Assembly (NCBI GenBank): GCA_024224995.1 | Contig: JAAENB010000175.1 | Coordinates: 1 to 32,056 of the forward strand | Source of the DNA: a bacterium | Lineage (GTDB): Bacteria; Spirochaetota; UBA4802; UBA5550 | Length of the DNA stretch: 32,056 bases | Reading direction: 5' to 3' | Shown: piece by piece, positions 1 to 8,702 of the stretch | How the letters are laid out: every line of letters begins with the position of its first letter | How positions within the stretch are numbered: position 1 is the first letter of the stretch | The notes under the pieces: generated by a model | What the model was told of the DNA's origin: nothing | Database searches by the model: none | Seen by the model: only the letters and a program-made list of their open reading frames with translations | Position numbers and translations under genes: made by a program

Positions 1-413
1 AATTTCTGTATTCCGGAGGATTCCCTTGCTAAAAAAGTATATGCAGGTGGATAGTTATCCAAACCGCCGGGATCTTCGGCAGCGGAAAGATCTATTACCA
101 GCTGGTCCAGATACTCTTCTATAGCAATGGCGAGAACCAGGGAAACGGACCGTTTAAAGATCTTCCGCATATCGATCCAGGCTTCATACACTTCAACTTC
201 GGGATACGCGTGAACCTGTTTCCAATTCGAAGCAAGATTCCGCGGCTGATACTTTATCTGCTTAAACACCTCAATCGGGATTTCTTTCTTAAGCATAACG
301 CGGTTCAGAAGCAGAACAATAATCTTACTCCGCGACATATTCAGCTGCAGCGAAGCAGCCTCCACTTTCTCCAAAAGTTCGATATTCATGTTGATAGTAG
401 TATTAACGTACAT
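1..413 (-). CDS. Ribbon-helix-helix-like protein, N-terminal part (cut by window edge)
   Basis: Reading the minus strand from an ATG at 411-413 gives 137 codons with no stop before the left edge, so the gene continues outside the window. The first 45 or so residues start MYVNTTINMNIELLEKVE, followed by a helix with the NMSRSKII turn. This is the beta-strand, helix, helix layout of CopG/Arc-type DNA-binding domains, where the strand inserts into the major groove. The rest (including EIPIEVFKQIKYQP and a second helix rich in charged residues) is unfamiliar. A GGAGG sits 4 bases upstream of the ATG; a second ATG, eight codons in, is possible. The function as a DNA-binding repressor or antitoxin is inferred from the N-terminal fold only. 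Confidence 0.7.
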   Translation of the reverse strand, partial: MYVNTTINMNIELLEKVEAASLQLNMSRSKIIVLLLNRVMLKKEIPIEVFKQIKYQPRNLASNWKQVHAYPEVEVYEAWIDMRKIFKRSVSLVLAIAIEEYLDQLVIDLSAAEDPGGLDNYPPAYTFLARESSGIQK

Positions 414-433
414 AAGGCCTCCAAGGCGGTTAA

Positions 434-459
434 AAGGTACAGGGGGCAAGGTACAAGGG
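434..459. repeat. Short direct repeat AAGGTACARGGG
   Basis: AAGGTACAGGG (434-444) is followed at once by AAGGTACAAGGG (448-459). It lies just upstream of the minus-strand gene at 1-413. It may be slippage-derived spacer DNA; no function is claimed. Confidence 0.45.
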
Positions 460-588
460 AAGAAAAAGAATATTTTTTTCTTGTACAACACCCCTTACTA
501 TTAGGACGAACGGGGAGGCTGTTTCATGAAAAAAAAATGTGATTTTTTGCGATTTTTTTAAAAAAAAATTCACTTTGTGAGGAAATCG

Positions 589-668
589 GCACAAACCAGG
601 GCGAAAAGTGCAAAAAACAGGAGCATCCCGGACAAAAACCGGTACAAATCTGTCCCGGGGCTTTTTTT
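589..668 (+). terminator. Hairpin pair ending in a T-run (terminator or leader element)
   Basis: The 414-750 gap has no credible gene. It holds a small stem (GCAC 589-592 with GTGC 608-611) and a second GC-rich stem (CCCGGACA 627-634 with TGTCCCGGG 651-659, one bulged base) followed by seven T at 662-668. The second stem plus T-run has the form of an intrinsic terminator on the plus strand. No plus-strand gene lies upstream in the window, so it may instead attenuate the transcript of the lipoprotein gene at 751. I could not match it to a known riboswitch. Confidence 0.4.
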
Positions 669-750
669 ATTTTATGCTTGAAAATATTGCCCCATGCCCC
701 AATTACTACTTTTTCTACTTATTTTTACGTGAATCAAGAGGAGGGGATTT

Positions 751-2091
751 ATGAAAAAAGGAATAATATTATTTACACTGCTGCTGGCGGCGCTTATTCT
801 AGCGGTACCGGCCTGTGAAAGAAAAGCGTTGTATGATGTAGCAAATAATACATACCTGGGGACAATCTCATTCAGCCCGGAGCCCGGTGCGTATTATGAA
901 GATATTAATGTAGCACTCGCCGAAAATACCGGAGAGGTAACAATAAGATATACAACAGACGGAAGCGATCCAACAGTCGATTCACGGGAGTTTACTTCCG
1001 GAGATTCAATTCCTGTTTCGGGAATAGGAACTACCATGCAGATTAAGGCAATTGCCGTAAAAAACAACAGGAAATATTCGAAAATATTTGAGAGCAAATA
1101 CGTGGTAATTAGCTCAACCCAGGTAACTGAGCCGGAATTCAATTACAGTTCCGGCACCTATGGCGACGGCATAAACCTGGAGATGGCGACTTACACACCG
1201 GAAGCAGAAATATACTATACAACAAACGGCAGCACCCCGGCCCCGGGGATAAGCGGAACCACGAAGTATACAACAGCGCTTCTGCTTAATACACATAATG
1301 AAACAACGCGGGTCAGGGCTATTGCGGTTAAAACCGGAATGATAGCCAGTACAATTACAGCCGGGGACTATACAATCGACTACCTGGCTTCGTTTAAGGA
1401 AAAGCTTGTGGCCTGGTTTCCTTTTGATGAAGGAGACATTAACGACGAAAGCGGCAACGACATTTTCACCGTAAAATATGGGGCGAGTCCGGGAGATGAC
1501 ATACATGACGCCAAAAATGCGATTGATTTTGACGATGGAAATTATATTAATATTACCGGCATTACCGATGGTGCTATTTTCCAGGAAGGATTTACCATTT
1601 CGGCCTTTATTTATCTTGATACTATCAAATCAGGAAAAAACATAATTTTTTCAAGGCATAAGAATGGCGAAACTGAAGAAAATCTCTGTTTTGAGTTTTA
1701 TGTTGCCGGAAGGGGGAGCGATAGAGGGAATCTCCAATTCCGGGTAAATTCCCTGGGCGGGTTTCAAACGGCAACAGGTAGTACGGAGCTGGCAGCGGGA
1801 ACGTGGTATCATGTTGTTGGAATGGTGACTTATGACTCCGAATCAGGGGAATCAGGGGAAAGCAAAATAAGCATGTACTGTGATCTCAATCCGGATGGAA
1901 CTACAGCGACGCTTTCATCCCAAAAAGCAGAAGTTACTACTCCGGTGATGCTGGGATACCAGATTATTTCAAACGGAGGAACGGAATTTACAACATCGGA
2001 TTTTGACGGGAGAATGGACGAAGTTCGTATTTTTAATAACGCGCTTCTCGATAATGAGCTTGAACGCTTATACAAGACCGATAACAGGTAA
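751..2091 (+). CDS. Lipoprotein with two chitobiase-like repeats and a LamG/concanavalin-type domain
   Basis: 446 residues, ATG preceded by GAGGAGGGG. A lipoprotein signal peptide covers residues 1-21, with a relaxed lipobox ending VPAC (Cys22 would be lipidated). Two related modules follow, at about residues 38-120 and 127-208. Each has the pattern of an extended strand, then YYTTNGSTP or RYTTDGSDPT, then RAIAVK/KAIAVK near the end. This is the signature of the chitobiase/beta-hexosaminidase C-terminal-type domain, often found on exported carbohydrate-associated proteins. Residues about 217-440 (from LVAWFPFDEG through GTWYHVVGMVTY to MDEVRIFNNAL) match the LamG-like jelly-roll fold, which binds glycans or proteins. 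There is no catalytic domain, so a surface adhesion or glycan-binding role is inferred. The next gene has its own promoter, so this one is probably transcribed alone. Confidence 0.82.
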   Translation: MKKGIILFTLLLAALILAVPACERKALYDVANNTYLGTISFSPEPGAYYEDINVALAENTGEVTIRYTTDGSDPTVDSREFTSGDSIPVSGIGTTMQIKAIAVKNNRKYSKIFESKYVVISSTQVTEPEFNYSSGTYGDGINLEMATYTPEAEIYYTTNGSTPAPGISGTTKYTTALLLNTHNETTRVRAIAVKTGMIASTITAGDYTIDYLASFKEKLVAWFPFDEGDINDESGNDIFTVKYGASPGDDIHDAKNAIDFDDGNYINITGITDGAIFQEGFTISAFIYLDTIKSGKNIIFSRHKNGETEENLCFEFYVAGRGSDRGNLQFRVNSLGGFQTATGSTELAAGTWYHVVGMVTYDSESGESGESKISMYCDLNPDGTTATLSSQKAEVTTPVMLGYQIISNGGTEFTTSDFDGRMDEVRIFNNALLDNELERLYKTDNR

Positions 2092-2111
2092 TTATTATAA
2101 GCAAATAGTAC

Positions 2112-2140
2112 TTGAATTCTCAGGAATAATACTTTAGAAT
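2112..2140 (+). promoter_or_regulatory. Sigma-70-type promoter of the PAS-SpoIIE gene
   Basis: TTGAAT (2112-2117), a 17-base spacer and TAGAAT (2135-2140, five of six consensus bases). The predicted start is near 2147, about 40 bases upstream of the ATG at 2186. Confidence 0.5.
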
Positions 2141-2151
2141 AGCAGCATTAT

Positions 2152-2172
2152 CAGTACACTGTAATTGTACTG
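2152..2172. promoter_or_regulatory. Inverted repeat CAGTAC-9-GTACTG in the 5' leader
   Basis: CAGTAC (2152-2157) and GTACTG (2167-2172) form a perfect 6-base inverted repeat with a 9-base centre. It lies between the predicted transcription start and the AAGGAA ribosome site at 2174-2179. It could be an operator or an RNA stem next to the ribosome site. Confidence 0.35.
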
Positions 2173-2185
2173 TAAGGAATGTTAT

Positions 2186-5050
2186 ATGAGCCCCGTAGCC
2201 CTGCTGCACTATACACTATTTGTAATTTATATATTCCTCACTCTATTTGTGTTTTTAAAGAACAAATACGCCATACTGAACAGGGTCTGCGCGCTGCTTA
2301 TTCTCTGTTTTTCGGTGTGGAGCCTGGGCCCGGTACTCCTGTCAAATAAGGATATTTCAAGTGAAACGGCGCGGGTTTTTTCTCATATCGGTTCAATAGG
2401 CTGGATTACTTTTCCCGGTATTTATTTATGGTTTATCCTGGTTTATACGGGGAAGAAAAAACTATTACAAACATGGGTAATCTACCCGGGACTGTTTATT
2501 CCGCCCCTGCTCTTCCTGTACCTGAAATGGTCGAATATACTGATGGCAGGATACGCCTATAATGGATACCTCTGGCATGGGGTCTGGTCTCAGTCTATAT
2601 GGCCCATTCTTTTTCATTGTTATTATATTTCTTTTGTCTGCCTGTCTCTTTATGTACTCTTTTCGTTTATCCGGAAAACAAAAAATAAGACTAAACAAAA
2701 GCAAGCAAGGATTATTTTTACAACAACTGTTATTGCTTTAATCCTGGGAACAACAAGCAACGCGATTCTTCCGCAGCTTGGGATCTACACGCTGCAGCAC
2801 CAGGCAATCACTGCCATAATCATCTGGGTCTATGGATTGGTATATGCTACAGTCCGATATCAATTGCTTGGATTAAGTCCTACCCTGTTAAACAAAAACA
2901 TCATAGCGACAATTCCCGATTCATTGATGCTGCTTAACGAGAATGGAATAATAATTTTCGCCAATAAGCAGGCAGAGAAGCTGCTGGGATATTCGAAAAG
3001 CGGTTTATCCGGATTATCGGCGGGCATGCTTTTTGAGCAAACTGCCAAAGATCAATCACAGTATACCGAAATTTTAACCGGTGAGGATTTTAAGAATAAA
3101 AAGGTATCACTTAAAACCGAACAAGGAGCCATTGTACCGGTAAACCTCTCGCGTTCCATTATGGTTGATACTTCAGAAGATGTTTCAGGAATACTCTGTG
3201 TAGCGGAGGATCTCTCGAACCTGGAAAACAAGGAAAAAGAACTCAGGGAGAGTGAAATACGGTATGAATCTCTCTTTAACAGTTCACTTCAGAGTATTTA
3301 CCTTAACGACCTGGAAGGCAATTTTATTGATGCCAATGACGCGGCGCTCGAATTGACGGGTTATTCCAGAGAGGAGATCCAATCCCTGAATTTTGCCGCT
3401 CTTGTTGATGAAGATGAGCTATTACGGGTTATTGGCACATTACAGGAAATTCTAAAAACAGGACGCCAGAGAGAAATGCACCATTATAAAATAAAGAGCA
3501 AAGACGGAACGTATAAATATATTGAAACAGAGTCAACTATTATATACTCAAACGGAGAGCCCCGGGCATTACAGGGGACAGCCAGGGATATCACAGAACG
3601 AATAAAGGCGGAAGAAGCATTAAAAGACAGTGAGGAAAGATTCAGAGAACTGGCGGAACTGCTGCCCCAGGGGGTTTTTGAGACCGATACATGCGGAAAA
3701 TTTACCTACGCGAATAAATGGGCTCAGGACCGTTTTGCTATCTCTCCGGATAAACCTGAAATGGGCTTACTCTCATTTGATATTATTTCCCCGGAAGACC
3801 GGGAAACAGCCATGAGGAACTTCAAACAGGTATTGAATGACGAAAAACGCTCAACACAGGAATATACCGCGACAAAAAGAGACGGAACCCCCATGCCCAT
3901 CATTATATCGGCAGATCCGATAATACGAGAGGGGGAGGCTGTGGGAATACGCGGTACTGTTTTAGATATAACTGAGTCTAAAAAAATGACCGACGCGCTC
4001 CGGAAAAGCGAAGAACAATATCGCACTATTCTCGAAAATATAGTAGACGGGTATTACGAGCTCGACCTGAAAGGCAATTTTATCTTTTTTAATAAAGCGA
4101 TGTGCGACATCCTGGATTACACGGAAGAAGAACCACTCACCATATTCAGCATAAAATATTTGCATAGAAACGGAACCGAGCACTTTCTTGAAATTTCTAT
4201 TGATTTAATAAAAAATGAGCAGGGCGAAAAAACAGGGTTCCGGGGAATTATTCGCGACGCTACCCATAAAATGAAATATATTAATATGCTGCAGAAACGG
4301 AATGACGAAATTCAGAAGGATCTGCAAACCGCTCAATTGATCCAGCGCTCTCTTGTTTCAATTGAGATTCCCATTGTACCGGAAGTTCATATTGATTACC
4401 GCTACTTTCCCTTGAAGCTCATTGGCGGTGATTATTTTTCCTTTACTCCCCTTACGGAAGGGGGCCTGGCTGCGTTTGTGGGAGATGTGGCAAACCACGG
4501 AGTAACGGCAGCCCTCTTTTTATCGCTCATAAGGGCAACAACCGACCGTTTAGGACGCGCCTTTGCTCTCCATCCAAAAGAGTACCTCAGGCTGTTGAAT
4601 GATGAATTATTCGATAATATGCCCATGAGTTTCCTTACTGCCATTTACGGTATTTTTCAGTATTGTGATCCGGAAAAAAGCCGGGTAAAATTCACCTTTT
4701 CCAATGGCGGCCACCCCTACCCCATTCTATACCGGACCTCAACCCGTAAAGTAGAGGAAATGCGGTCAAAAGGGAAACTGATTGGTATACTTGAAGAAAT
4801 TGACAATGAAGAATATGACATTTTCATGGAAAAAGGAGACCGCTTATTCATCTACACAGATGGGATTCCCGAGACAATGAATAAAAAAGAAGAGTTCCTG
4901 GGATTCGATTATTTACCCGAATTGTTGAGCGTCAACGCGTCCTGTACCCTCAGTGAGACCCTGGATTTTGTTATTAATGAGATAAACCGGTTTAAAGGGA
5001 ATATTCCCTTTGAGGATGATATTGTAATTATCGGCTTTGAAGTTGGATAA
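2186..5050 (+). CDS. Membrane 7TM sensor with four PAS domains and a SpoIIE-type PP2C phosphatase
   Basis: 954 residues from the ATG at 2186, chosen because AAGGAA lies 6 bases upstream; a TTG at 2165 is open but lacks a ribosome site. Residues 1-230 contain about seven hydrophobic helices, like the 7TM input region of some histidine kinases. PAS domains follow at about 240-345, 355-475, 485-600 and a short one at 613-695. A coiled coil (695-730) leads to a SpoIIE phosphatase (735-954) with the metal-binding LIGGDY and GDVANHG, then YTDGIPE and the terminal EDDIVII. There is no kinase domain, so the inferred output is dephosphorylation of a phosphoserine or phosphothreonine on an anti-anti-sigma-like partner, none of which is encoded here. 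PAS4 lacks the middle of its fold. It shares its phosphatase class with the partial gene at 29329-32056. Confidence 0.88.
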   Translation: MSPVALLHYTLFVIYIFLTLFVFLKNKYAILNRVCALLILCFSVWSLGPVLLSNKDISSETARVFSHIGSIGWITFPGIYLWFILVYTGKKKLLQTWVIYPGLFIPPLLFLYLKWSNILMAGYAYNGYLWHGVWSQSIWPILFHCYYISFVCLSLYVLFSFIRKTKNKTKQKQARIIFTTTVIALILGTTSNAILPQLGIYTLQHQAITAIIIWVYGLVYATVRYQLLGLSPTLLNKNIIATIPDSLMLLNENGIIIFANKQAEKLLGYSKSGLSGLSAGMLFEQTAKDQSQYTEILTGEDFKNKKVSLKTEQGAIVPVNLSRSIMVDTSEDVSGILCVAEDLSNLENKEKELRESEIRYESLFNSSLQSIYLNDLEGNFIDANDAALELTGYSREEIQSLNFAALVDEDELLRVIGTLQEILKTGRQREMHHYKIKSKDGTYKYIETESTIIYSNGEPRALQGTARDITERIKAEEALKDSEERFRELAELLPQGVFETDTCGKFTYANKWAQDRFAISPDKPEMGLLSFDIISPEDRETAMRNFKQVLNDEKRSTQEYTATKRDGTPMPIIISADPIIREGEAVGIRGTVLDITESKKMTDALRKSEEQYRTILENIVDGYYELDLKGNFIFFNKAMCDILDYTEEEPLTIFSIKYLHRNGTEHFLEISIDLIKNEQGEKTGFRGIIRDATHKMKYINMLQKRNDEIQKDLQTAQLIQRSLVSIEIPIVPEVHIDYRYFPLKLIGGDYFSFTPLTEGGLAAFVGDVANHGVTAALFLSLIRATTDRLGRAFALHPKEYLRLLNDELFDNMPMSFLTAIYGIFQYCDPEKSRVKFTFSNGGHPYPILYRTSTRKVEEMRSKGKLIGILEEIDNEEYDIFMEKGDRLFIYTDGIPETMNKKEEFLGFDYLPELLSVNASCTLSETLDFVINEINRFKGNIPFEDDIVIIGFEVG

Positions 5051-5078
5051 ACTGCACAGAACACCCCGTTTTGTATAA

Positions 5079-5129
5079 GACAAACCTGTCATGAACAATA
5101 AAAATCATTATGCCTATGACAGATTTGTC
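5079..5129. promoter_or_regulatory. Long imperfect inverted repeat upstream of a promoter
   Basis: GACAAACCTGTCAT (5079-5092) pairs with ATGACAGATTTGTC (5116-5129), 13 of 14 positions complementary, with a 23-base loop. No T-run follows, so it is not a typical terminator of the gene ending at 5050. It ends 23 bases before the -35 box of the next promoter, so it may be an activator or repressor site, or an RNA stem on the upstream transcript. Confidence 0.45.
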
Positions 5130-5152
5130 AGGAAATATTTATCTTCCCCCTG

Positions 5153-5181
5153 TTGACATTCAATGAATTTATGCTTACATT
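5153..5181 (+). promoter_or_regulatory. Promoter of the helical protein gene at 5275
   Basis: A perfect TTGACA (5153-5158), a 17-base spacer and TACATT (5176-5181, four of six). The predicted leader is roughly 85 bases long and contains an A-run, CCTGACCGG and a T-run (about 5191-5218) that could form a weak AT-rich stem. Confidence 0.5.
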
Positions 5182-5274
5182 TAAATTAGTTAAAAAAGCC
5201 TGACCGGGTTTTTTTTTAAGGTTTACATAAATATATATAAAATATGAAAAAATAAAACTCAGGAGGCTTCCTCA

Positions 5275-6453
5275 ATGGAACCAGCCAATGAAACGCAAGA
5301 AATAAACGACCCCAATGCTCTCTCTTCCGAAGAGCTTTTTAGTCTTTCCGAATGGCCTGATGATGATTGTGAAACAAGCGATATGCAAGCTTATACGGAC
5401 TCTCCCGCTCAGACGAATATGCTTAAATTGAAACTAAAACTTGAAGACGCCCAAAAGCAGTATTACCGGCTTATTGTCCGGGCCGAGGACAGGATAATGC
5501 TTAAAAAAATCTATGAAGATAAAAAAGAGTTATCGCCGGTAGAAGACGAGATCTTTAATGCGCTGAACTTTGAGAATCAAAAACTCTTTCATATCCGGGT
5601 CGTTGAGGAGAACCTGGTCTCCTGCCTGGAATACAAGCGGCTTACAAAAGAAGATCACATCAGTGTTCTTGATTCCTGTAAAGATATATTATCCGATTTC
5701 GACTCGAATTCAGAGCGCTATGAAAAACTGCTTCTTAACCTGGCATCCCGGGGCGTGAGTTCTTCCTATCACCTTTTCCAGGGACTCAGCCTTAACTACA
5801 ATAAGAAAAAATTTACTTTTAATATGGGCTCATTACTAAAACTTGGCCAGGTTATTATTATGAAATTCCGGAATAATTCCAGGCTCAAGGAACAGGTCCG
5901 GGATTATAATTATTGCAAAACAAACCTTCAGGATTATTTAAAAGCATCTCAAGACGGCAGGCTTAGCTCTATTAATATCAAAGCCATTAAAGAGCTCATT
6001 ACCCGGACCGGAACGCAGCTGGATGACTTTATTAAGGCCCTGAGAGAATGCTTTGACAATCTCCTTGCGTTACGAAATGAAATTGAATCAAATTACGAAT
6101 TTCTCTGCTACTATTATGAGCTCAAGACGCACTGGTATCAATCCTGTATGAAGCGGCTCCAGCAGATGAACCATGCCAGCGAAGCCAATAAAGAGATGCT
6201 CAAACTCTTTAATGAAATCCAAAAATCATTTATTGACTATAAAACCGCCTTTATGAACCAGGGAATTGACTCCTTTGGTCCTGCTGACTGCAGTTTCTAT
6301 GACTTAAATGAAGTTATCTACACTACCGGTAAATTCCTGAGCTCGGTCTATTTCTGTTCATATAACGTTACTAAAGTCCGTGAAATCGCCAATAGCATCC
6401 ACCCGGTCGAAAGCTTTCTTGGCATCGGGGAACAGCAAACCGAAACTGCCTGA
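5275..6453 (+). CDS. Uncharacterised, predominantly helical cytoplasmic protein
   Basis: 392 residues, with AGGAGG 8 bases upstream of the ATG and a good promoter, so it is very likely a real gene. I do not recognise the family. The first 48 residues are acidic and probably disordered (EINDPNALSSEELFSL, then DDDCETSD). From residue 49 on it is nearly all predicted helix, with charged heptad-like stretches at about 49-120, 205-235 and 255-330. There are scattered cysteines but no paired metal motif, no signal peptide and no membrane segment. The N-terminal part contains EDAQKQYYRLIVRAEDRI and the centre KKFTFNMGSLLKLGQVII. It lies between a PAS-phosphatase and a chemoreceptor, which suggests but does not show a signalling or structural role. 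Confidence 0.72.
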   Translation: MEPANETQEINDPNALSSEELFSLSEWPDDDCETSDMQAYTDSPAQTNMLKLKLKLEDAQKQYYRLIVRAEDRIMLKKIYEDKKELSPVEDEIFNALNFENQKLFHIRVVEENLVSCLEYKRLTKEDHISVLDSCKDILSDFDSNSERYEKLLLNLASRGVSSSYHLFQGLSLNYNKKKFTFNMGSLLKLGQVIIMKFRNNSRLKEQVRDYNYCKTNLQDYLKASQDGRLSSINIKAIKELITRTGTQLDDFIKALRECFDNLLALRNEIESNYEFLCYYYELKTHWYQSCMKRLQQMNHASEANKEMLKLFNEIQKSFIDYKTAFMNQGIDSFGPADCSFYDLNEVIYTTGKFLSSVYFCSYNVTKVREIANSIHPVESFLGIGEQQTETA

Positions 6454-6483
6454 TATCCAGCCCCAATTGCCCCCCAATAATAT

Positions 6484-6500
6484 GCCCCCACGAAGGGGGC
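6484..6500. terminator. GC hairpin after the helical protein gene
   Basis: GCCCCC (6484-6489) and GGGGGC (6495-6500) form a perfect 6-base stem with a 5-base loop, 30 bases after the stop at 6453. No T-run follows, so termination efficiency is uncertain. Confidence 0.4.
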
Positions 6501-6524
6501 GCCTACCCGGAAAATAAAATATCC

Positions 6525-6553
6525 TTGATAAAATTAATACATTTTCGTACAAT
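6525..6553 (+). promoter_or_regulatory. Strong sigma-70-type promoter of the chemoreceptor gene
   Basis: TTGATA (6525-6530), a 17-base spacer and TACAAT (6548-6553); both boxes match five of six consensus bases. The predicted start is near 6560, about 50 bases before the ATG at 6610. Confidence 0.6.
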
Positions 6554-6609
6554 GTGACGATAAAATAATTAATAATCAAAAAAACGCAAACAAAACGGAC
6601 TCTATTACA

Positions 6610-8490
6610 ATGGAAAATACAGAAACAAAAACTGAGCAAAAGACCGGAAACGGTATCAAATATAAAACCATGACCATTAAACAAAAGGTCATGATCGGTA
6701 TCCTGTGTGTATACCTCGTGGGATTTATCGCAACCAATATTCTGGCTGTATTTGCCATCAGTCAGGTTGGACGAGAGGGAATAATCCAGAAATCGAAAGC
6801 CATTACCACCATGGGAGAGGCAATGCGCGAATTCCAGTCGGACAACTGGGAACGGGGTGTGTATCAAAAAGAGTATTTAACTAAAACTCCAAAAGTCATT
6901 AAAGAAAAATTTCTCTTCTCCGTACCGGTGTTTTCTTCAATTATGACCATGGAAAAAAAGGCCGAAGAACTGGGATATACATTCAGAGTGCCTAAAAACC
7001 AGCCCCGGAATCCCAAAAATGAACCCCTGGGAATTGAAATAAGCATGTTGAAAAAGATAAAAGACGACCGGAAAAATAATGTTGATATCAAAAAAGAACG
7101 TTATTTTGAGCTGGATTTTGATAAAAAAAAGATCATGTATTTTAAACCCATTGTCCTTACCAAAGACTGTCTCATTTGCCACGGAAATCCAAAACGCTCA
7201 AAAGAGCTCTGGGGACGGGACGACGGAAAGGATCCCACGGGCGGAACCATGGAAAACTGGAAAGCCGGTGAGGTTCACGGCGCCTTTGAAATAATCTATG
7301 ATATGAAAGATTTCCTGGCCATTGTCTGGGATAAAATTATCATCAATATTTTTATCAACATATCTCTTATTATTGGAGCTGTTATACTCATCCGTTTCGT
7401 CGTTAAAAGCGGGCTTTCTCCCCTGGACAAAATCTCGCACGCCCTTGAAGATATCAATGAAGGTGCCGGTGATTTGACAAAAAAAATCGAAGTTTTAAAT
7501 AAAGACGAAGTTGGCCTGGTTGCCCTTCTCTTTAATCACTTCCTGGATCAACTCAAGGAAATGATCCTTTCTATTAGTAACGCCTCGGGAAGTGTGGCCT
7601 TTTCTTCCAGTGAAATGACCTCGTCCAGTGAAAACCTGGCTAATGTTGCCCAGGAACAGGCTTCCTCAATAGAAGAGACTGCCTCTGCTATGGAGCAGAT
7701 CAAGGCTACCATTGATTCCGTTTCCCAGAATGCCAAAGGACAGGCCCAAAAAGCCAATACCACCACCTCTTCCATGGAATACCTGGCATCTTCTATTGGA
7801 AATATCAACTTAAACGCGCAAAATGCCAATAAAATGGCCGAAGACACCCACAATTATGCCATTGACGGGGAAAAGATCCTGGCTGAAACCGTAAGCAGCA
7901 TGAAAGATATTTATAATGCTTCCTATAAAATCACGGAAATCGTTACAATTATTACCGATATCTCCGACCAGATCAACCTTCTCTCTCTTAATGCCTCAAT
8001 TGAGGCTGCCCGGGCAGGTGATCACGGCAGAGGATTTGCTGTTGTTGCTGAAGAGATCTCAAAACTGGCAGATCAGACCGCCAGCAGCTCCAAAGAGATC
8101 AATACCCATATTCATGAATCAAACACAAGGATCAATTCCGGTTCGGAACTTATGGAACAGACTGCCGAGTCCTTACGAAAAATCATCAATAATGTTAAAG
8201 AGACTGCCGCCCTTATGGAAAGCATCGCTCAATCTTCCGATGAATTAAATACTATGAGCCAGCAGGTTACCACTGATGTTATCCAGGTCAATAAAATGTC
8301 GGAAGAAATTTCCGTTATGATGGATGAGCAAAGCGCCTCAAGTAATGAAATAATCAGGGCTATTAACCAGATAAATGATATTACCCAGACCGTGGCAAGC
8401 GGCGCTGAAGAACAGGCTGCCGGTGCTGAAGAGCTTTCTGCCCAATCCGATCTCCTTAAAAGCGTGGTTGCCCGTTTTAAGACCGAGTAA
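6610..8490 (+). CDS. Methyl-accepting chemotaxis protein with a periplasmic c-type haem sensor domain (DUF3365/Tll0287-like)
   Basis: 626 residues. Membrane helix 1 lies at about residues 26-52. A periplasmic domain spans 53-240 and has one CLICH (Cys187, Cys190, His191), the covalent haem-binding CxxCH motif. The surrounding pattern (MREFQ near the start, [27 protein letters not shown] before the haem site) is that of the DUF3365/Tll0287 haem-PAS family. Helix 2 (243-265) leads to a HAMP domain (to about 317) and the long cytoplasmic coiled coil. Its hairpin tip carries [20 protein letters not shown] and [11 protein letters not shown]. The expected role is to report redox state, oxygen or NO to CheA/CheW; none of these genes is in the window. 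The C-terminus ends VARFKTE with no CheR-tethering pentapeptide. No clear ribosome site precedes the ATG; an internal ATG at 6670 also lacks one. Confidence 0.9.
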   Translation: MENTETKTEQKTGNGIKYKTMTIKQKVMIGILCVYLVGFIATNILAVFAISQVGREGIIQKSKAITTMGEAMREFQSDNWERGVYQKEYLTKTPKVIKEKFLFSVPVFSSIMTMEKKAEELGYTFRVPKNQPRNPKNEPLGIEISMLKKIKDDRKNNVDIKKERYFELDFDKKKIMYFKPIVLTKDCLICHGNPKRSKELWGRDDGKDPTGGTMENWKAGEVHGAFEIIYDMKDFLAIVWDKIIINIFINISLIIGAVILIRFVVKSGLSPLDKISHALEDINEGAGDLTKKIEVLNKDEVGLVALLFNHFLDQLKEMILSISNASGSVAFSSSEMTSSSENLANVAQEQASSIEETASAMEQIKATIDSVSQNAKGQAQKANTTTSSMEYLASSIGNINLNAQNANKMAEDTHNYAIDGEKILAETVSSMKDIYNASYKITEIVTIITDISDQINLLSLNASIEAARAGDHGRGFAVVAEEISKLADQTASSSKEINTHIHESNTRINSGSELMEQTAESLRKIINNVKETAALMESIAQSSDELNTMSQQVTTDVIQVNKMSEEISVMMDEQSASSNEIIRAINQINDITQTVASGAEEQAAGAEELSAQSDLLKSVVARFKTE

Positions 8491-8576
8491 TCTCATGGCC
8501 GGGAGTGCATTTGATACATTTTTGTTACATCAATGTTAAATAACCCTGATATGAGCCATATATTGCATCGCATCTA

Positions 8577-8605
8577 TTGACAATAATAAACCGTATTATT
8601 ATTTT
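8577..8605 (+). promoter_or_regulatory. Promoter of glnN
   Basis: A perfect TTGACA (8577-8582), a 17-base spacer and TATTTT (8600-8605, four of six). The leader to the ATG at 8703 is about 90 bases. Alternative TATTAT boxes overlap but give poorer spacing. Confidence 0.5.
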
Positions 8606-8702
8606 ACATTTATAACTAAACAGAAATCAATAACTGCTTTACAACACACCATTAAAGCGGTTAAGATAATCAAAAGCAAGCACTACTACAGGAGGCTCAC
8701 GT

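Noticed and set aside
210..542. 110-codon open frame on the plus strand
   Set aside because: It is antisense to the ribbon-helix-helix gene at 1-413, has no ribosome site, and its product is basic low-complexity sequence.
585..660. Possible cyclic-di-GMP (GEMM-type) riboswitch before the lipoprotein gene
   Set aside because: A few fragments look alike (GCACAAACC, GCGAAAAG), but the conserved core and tetraloop-receptor arrangement are not there.
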